Source of the DNA: Kalymmatonema hyalinum WJT4-NPBG1
GTDB lineage: Bacteria; Cyanobacteriota; Cyanobacteriia; Cyanobacteriales; Nostocaceae
Direction: 5' to 3'
Assembly: GCA_019359075.1 (NCBI GenBank)
Contig: JAHHIB010000077.1
Coordinates: forward strand, 1-42,840
Length of the DNA: 42,840 bases
The notes below the pieces were generated by a model that did not search any database, had not been told where the DNA came from, and worked only from the letters and a program-made list of their open reading frames with translations. Below, in pieces: positions 39,712 through 42,840 of the stretch; position 1 is the stretch's first letter; every line of letters begins with the position of its first letter. The translations under genes were made by a program, and so were the position numbers.

Positions 39712-40188
39712 ATGAAATTTGACTCACTTTTTCTGCTGATTATCAGCTTAGCTACCGTTTCGTCTCTAGTTGATATTTACCCTGCTTCAGCACAGATGAC
39801 TACGCCTAGGCCGTCATGTATTAATAGTAGGAGCTGCCGCCCAGTGATCCGCCGCACTGGAGTTGTCCGTGGTAGTGGTACAATCCCATCCCCTCTGGTT
39901 CAACAACTGAATGATCTAATCGCTCAAGAAAACTTTCCTGAAGCTGAGAAACTACTTGTGCAATTCTTAGGGCAGGCAGAGAGAACACAAGATCTAAGTG
40001 GACAAGCTGCAGCTCATGAGGCATTAGGAGACGTGTATACGAGAATGAACAGATCCGACTTAGCATCTAGTCACCTGAAGAATGCAGGGGCACTGTATCA
40101 AAGGTTGGGAAATGTTCAGGGTTCTAGTGAAGTGCAAAGACAAATTCAGCAAATGCAACTTCGACAAATACAACTTCAGCAAAGATAG
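39712..40188 (+). CDS. exported small TPR protein (158 aa)
   Basis: ATG 39712 is four bases after the upstream stop and has GAAGGA 10 bases before it. Residues 1-28 are a signal peptide (FDSLFLLIISLATVSSLVDI, cleavage after ASA). After a Cys-containing linker (CINSRSCRP), two TPR-like hairpins follow (QENFPEAEKLLVQFLGQAER; QAAAHEALGDVYTRMNRSDL) and a Gln-rich tail. It should act in the periplasm and could be the partner that loads the extracytoplasmic TPRs of the upstream protein (inference). Confidence 0.8.
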   Translation: MKFDSLFLLIISLATVSSLVDIYPASAQMTTPRPSCINSRSCRPVIRRTGVVRGSGTIPSPLVQQLNDLIAQENFPEAEKLLVQFLGQAERTQDLSGQAAAHEALGDVYTRMNRSDLASSHLKNAGALYQRLGNVQGSSEVQRQIQQMQLRQIQLQQR

Positions 40189-40231
40189 CTTTAGCCAATC
40201 AGAGTGATATCACCACACCTTTAGTGGCAAG

Positions 40232-40256
40232 CAACGGCGCAGCGCGCCGTTGTTTG
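40232..40256 (+). terminator. terminator of the CHAT-TIR operon
   Basis: CAACGGCGC pairs perfectly with GCGCCGTTG across AGC, then TTTGCG. It is 43 bp after the last stop. Confidence 0.65.
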
Positions 40257-40540
40257 CGTATCAACTTTCTGGAAGATTCAGGCGGTAAAAAAATTACAAC
40301 TCCTGAGTTAAAGTATTGACGCTTTAAGTAAAAAAGCTTGAACGCTGCAGTTCCTTACACCTACTTATCGTGGGCGGGAAGAAATAATAAAGTCGTGAAG
40401 TTTGACGAGGGGAAATACCCAAACCAAAAGAACTGAAATAATAAAGTCCTAAACTATCACACAGGTGAAATCGGCTCAGTTACGTAAGGGAGCGATTGCC
40501 TCTGGCACTGCGCTTTGCGCAATCGCGCGGTAGTAGTCGC
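40257..40540. other. intergenic region with a repeated GAAATAATAAAGTC
   Basis: GAAATAATAAAGTC occurs at 40,381 and 40,435, 54 bp apart. A HIP-type hairpin CTGCGCTTTGCGCAATCGCG ends the region (about 40,507-40,526). No gene seen. Confidence 0.55.
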
Positions 40541-41110
40541 TTATTTAATGGGGTGGTAAAGCCCATCTTTTGAGTGAAATCGCCACGCATATTTACTAGG
40601 ATCACGCTGTTTGCACCAAAGTTCAAAATCTTTGGGGCTAACAGTTGCGCGTTTTTCCTGAAGTGTTGAGGCGCTGGTATTGAGCCGCAGTGCCAAGTCT
40701 TTTTCCTCCAATGGCATCAACTGTGCTGGCGCTCCTTGAGTGTAGTAAGGTGATGATTTACGACTGTACGATGAACGAGTATTGAGGTGATTTTGCACCG
40801 TTATCAGGGCAGATTCAAATTGAGCAAGACGGGCTGTGACTGTTTCAAGTTTGATTTCTAGGTGAGCTAGGCGTGTTTCTGTACTGTCGTCAATACGTGT
40901 GTCGCTACCGTTTGCTAGTAATTCTTCCAGTTGTGCAAGACGAGTTTCTACACTAGTTTCTATACCAGGAACATCGCCCAAAATGTGTTGCAAACCCTGG
41001 ATAACTAAATCGGTAGCTGTGGTGTTACGCTCTCTGGCTGCTTTGCGTAGCGCTGCTGCTAAGGGTTTGGGCAATTTGAAGTTAATCGATTCTCGTATCA
41101 CCTTAACCAT
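40541..41110 (-). CDS. RHH/coiled-coil DNA-binding protein (189 aa)
   Basis: Residues 1-45 are an RHH-like head: SINFKLPKPLAAALRKAARE, RNTTATDLVIQGLQHIL. A long coiled coil follows (ETRLAQLEELLAN; TRLAHLEIKLETVTARLAQF). The C-terminal module (EEKDLALRLNTSASTLQEKR, KDFELWCKQRDPSKYAWRF) looks like a small HTH and is recurrent on cyanobacterial plasmids. It is a candidate regulator or partition-type protein. Inverted boxes upstream suggest autoregulation. Confidence 0.75.
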   Translation of the reverse strand: MVKVIRESINFKLPKPLAAALRKAARERNTTATDLVIQGLQHILGDVPGIETSVETRLAQLEELLANGSDTRIDDSTETRLAHLEIKLETVTARLAQFESALITVQNHLNTRSSYSRKSSPYYTQGAPAQLMPLEEKDLALRLNTSASTLQEKRATVSPKDFELWCKQRDPSKYAWRFHSKDGLYHPIK

Positions 41111-41144
41111 GTCTACATCTACATATACACTCAGGTGTAGATAG
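41111..41144. promoter_or_regulatory. candidate operator of the RHH gene
   Basis: CTACAT CTACAT ATACAC TCAG GTGTAGAT: two direct CTACAT boxes and an inverted GTGTAGAT, ending at the start codon of the RHH gene. RHH dimers bind such short repeated boxes. Confidence 0.45.
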
Positions 41145-41150
41145 TTTACA

Positions 41151-41238
41151 TCAGTTACCAGTTACCAGTTACCAGTTACCAGTTATCAGTTATCAGTTAC
41201 CAGTTATCAGTTACCAGTTTTCAGTTACCAGTTTTCAG
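41151..41238. repeat. STRR array CAGTTAC/CAGTTAT/CAGTTTT
   Basis: About twelve heptamers followed by GGCTGGTACTGCGGCTGGTA, the same flank that ends the 61-bp direct repeats. Confidence 0.9.
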
Positions 41239-41333
41239 GGGCTGGTACTGCGGCTGGTACTGTTTACTGATAAGTGGGGGTACGCCGCGTATTTTTCGGC
41301 ATCACCCTACAAAAAGCCAAGGCTTTATATTAT

Positions 41334-41364
41334 AAAGTGAGCGCCTTTAATTCGCGCTCACTTT
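41334..41364 (+). promoter_or_regulatory. strong hairpin just upstream of start codon 41380
   Basis: AAAGTGAGCGC and GCGCTCACTTT form a perfect 11-bp stem with a 9-base loop, 15 bases before the ATG. No SD is visible between them. It may be a leader structure controlling translation or RNA stability, or an operator palindrome. Confidence 0.6.
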
Positions 41365-41379
41365 CAAAAAATAATAATT

Positions 41380-42408
41380 ATGGCTTCTAGAGAACCTATC
41401 AACAACAAGCCTACCAAAACTGCTGTTCCTTTAGAATCAGCAACACCTAAGCCAGAACAAGTAGAGGATGATACACTAAACCAAGTAAATAACTTGGAAA
41501 AAGATGGAGTAGTTTCCTCAGAAGAACAGTTGCAACCTCCACTCCAAGAGCAGGATGTTACTGAAAATCAACCAGATACGACTTCTGATTCTTCTGCATT
41601 ATTTCAAGCAATTGGGATAATTAATGGCAAGGTAAATTTCATAACAGAGGGGGATAAGGAGAGAAGTACTATCACCATTGGCAACAAAGAATATCCACTG
41701 CTCTATGCTTCACGCAAACAGAGAGCATATGATGCACTTAAGAAAGAGATAGAGGCGACTGGCGAATCTACTCAACGGCTGGTTGTTTACCCCAAGTTTA
41801 CTCATTTCCCAGGGAGAGAGCAGCCGCCGAATGTTGGCTTTCAAGTGGTTGGTTTTGACAAGGGACGCCAAGACGAGGTCATTTCACAGCAACTTCAAGA
41901 CATGGAGTTTAAACTTTGCGGACTATGGCAGTTCATTCCTGTCTGCCGGACACCATGTATCTCTGTGTTTAAGAATTTCACTAAAGAACGGCTGGATCAT
42001 ATTAAACAATCGGAACCAGCAAAAAAAGTAAAATTCATGAAAGCGAGTCATTTACCTTTGTTCTGGAGAGACGCACTGGTTCCACCGTTCCGGTTCAACC
42101 CCAAAGCACCAAAAGAAGAACAAGGACGTCCGGTATTCGTACAGATTAAAGCAAAGTTTGTGCCGTACCGGGACGCTTTTGAATTTGACTCATTACTGGA
42201 ATTGCCACAGGAGAAGCCACCAAGGTTCCTAAAGGCAAGCAAGGATGATAAAGCTACGGCAATGGCAGAAAAGAAAGCGGCTCTTAAGGCTGCTGGCAAA
42301 GACTTTGGACCACCAAGAGGTAAACCACCGTTTAAGGGCAAGCCCAAAGGGGACTTTAAGGGCAAGCCAAAGGAAATGCCAAAGCCAAAACCAAAGGCAC
42401 AACAGTAA
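41380..42408 (+). CDS. conserved cyanobacterial hypothetical protein (342 aa)
   Basis: The N-terminal 75 residues are acidic and disordered (Glu/Gln/Thr/Pro). The core (about 76-285) is well folded: IGIINGKVNFITEGDKERST, YPLLYASRKQRAYDALKKEI, LWQFIPVCRTPCISVFKNFT, FVQIKAKFVPYRDAFEFDSL. The C-terminal 50 residues are Lys/Gly/Pro-rich (PRGKPPFKGKPKGDFKGKPK), suited to nucleic-acid binding. I recognise it as a family recurrent on cyanobacterial plasmids or mobile DNA, without assigned function. The strong leader hairpin upstream and lack of SD suggest special translational control. Confidence 0.78.
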   Translation: MASREPINNKPTKTAVPLESATPKPEQVEDDTLNQVNNLEKDGVVSSEEQLQPPLQEQDVTENQPDTTSDSSALFQAIGIINGKVNFITEGDKERSTITIGNKEYPLLYASRKQRAYDALKKEIEATGESTQRLVVYPKFTHFPGREQPPNVGFQVVGFDKGRQDEVISQQLQDMEFKLCGLWQFIPVCRTPCISVFKNFTKERLDHIKQSEPAKKVKFMKASHLPLFWRDALVPPFRFNPKAPKEEQGRPVFVQIKAKFVPYRDAFEFDSLLELPQEKPPRFLKASKDDKATAMAEKKAALKAAGKDFGPPRGKPPFKGKPKGDFKGKPKEMPKPKPKAQQ

Positions 42409-42840
42409 TCGAAACAATTATCAAGTACCCGCAGTATCAGTTATCAGGCGTAAAGCTAGAGAAAGTGTCACCAGGTGCCAAGAGGTTGAAAACATTGGTA
42501 TGATTGGTTTTTAGCTATTCTCTTTCAAAGTACACAAAAGTTCACACAGTTCCGGTTTCTAATAGTGTGGGAACATTTCTCCTATAACAGGCAAGAATTT
42601 GATGGATTTTTGGCATCAAAACTACCGGAGATGGGACAAGTTCCCAAACCAAAAATAAAATCGGAACTTTGTATCTCTGCGTGGCACTTCATAGCAGCTT
42701 CTCTAGCTTTAGCCCCAGTTGTTGACCGAGCGCTGTAGAACAATCTTGAACAACAACACATTAACTCGCAGCGCTCAGTCACCGCTTCGCTACAACTGGT
42801 TAAAAAAAAAAGCCCGACTTTGAACCAGACACAGCGCCCT
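42409..42840. other. gene-free right end of the window
   Basis: It holds one STRR heptamer group (about 42,430) and an inverted GAGCGCTG/CAGCGCTC pair (about 42,729-42,779). Short frames are unconvincing. Confidence 0.55.

Overview
The window looks like accessory DNA, probably a plasmid or a genomic island, from a filamentous heterocyst-type cyanobacterium. The reasons are the abundant HIP1 octamer (GCGATCGC), arrays of CAGTTAT-type heptamer repeats (STRR), many small palindromic repeats and MITEs, and cyanobacterial gene families. No rRNA, tRNA or CRISPR array was recognised. The species cannot be named from the sequence alone.

Layout. 1-5.7 kb: a 27-bp minisatellite, a RecD2-type helicase (minus strand), two small hypothetical genes and a short-chain dehydrogenase (minus). 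5.7-6.2 kb: an orphan IS200/IS605-like right end resembling an omega-RNA. 6.2-11.1 kb: a giant NB-ARC STAND protein with about 27 near-identical 31/32-residue repeats. 11.3-13 kb: small genes, among them a ribbon-helix-helix (RHH) protein and an S1-domain protein. 13.6-16.2 kb: an exported TPR-CHAT (caspase-like) protein. 16.4-27.0 kb: a plasmid- or integrative-element-like block bracketed by an identical 61-bp direct repeat. It carries a SLOG-like gene, an RHH regulator, a cassette of small genes that share a start-site box, an XRE repressor, a putative replication initiator with internal 20-bp iteron-like repeats, an outer ORF that completely contains an out-of-frame m5C DNA methyltransferase, an excisionase-type HTH gene, a PD-(D/E)XK-like nuclease and a tyrosine recombinase.

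27.1-30.4 kb: a vanadium-haloperoxidase-like gene followed by a graveyard of MITEs, a transposase tail and a second orphan IS605-like end. 30.5-33.9 kb: a Roco protein (LRR-Roc-COR-TIR) with 16 near-identical LRRs. 34-35.8 kb: small hypothetical genes, some translationally coupled. 36.2-40.2 kb: a three-gene operon of CHAT-TIR, TIR-STAND-TM-TPR and an exported TPR protein. 40.5-42.4 kb: an RHH/coiled-coil protein and a conserved cyanobacterial hypothetical protein.

Two themes tie the window together. First, several conflict or cell-fate signalling proteins (NB-ARC, CHAT, Roc, TIR, STAND) lie close together, and three of them have sensor repeats that stay nearly identical at DNA level, which suggests recent expansion or gene conversion. 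Second, the 17-26 kb block looks like a replicon module with its own signals: a dispersed 12-mer (TTCCTCTAAGAA), a repeated start-codon box (AAAGCATCCGACCAA), paired extended -10 promoters, C-terminal QLSLF clamp-binding-like tails and a dual-coding methyltransferase locus. Functional statements rest on motif recognition by eye; no database search was run.
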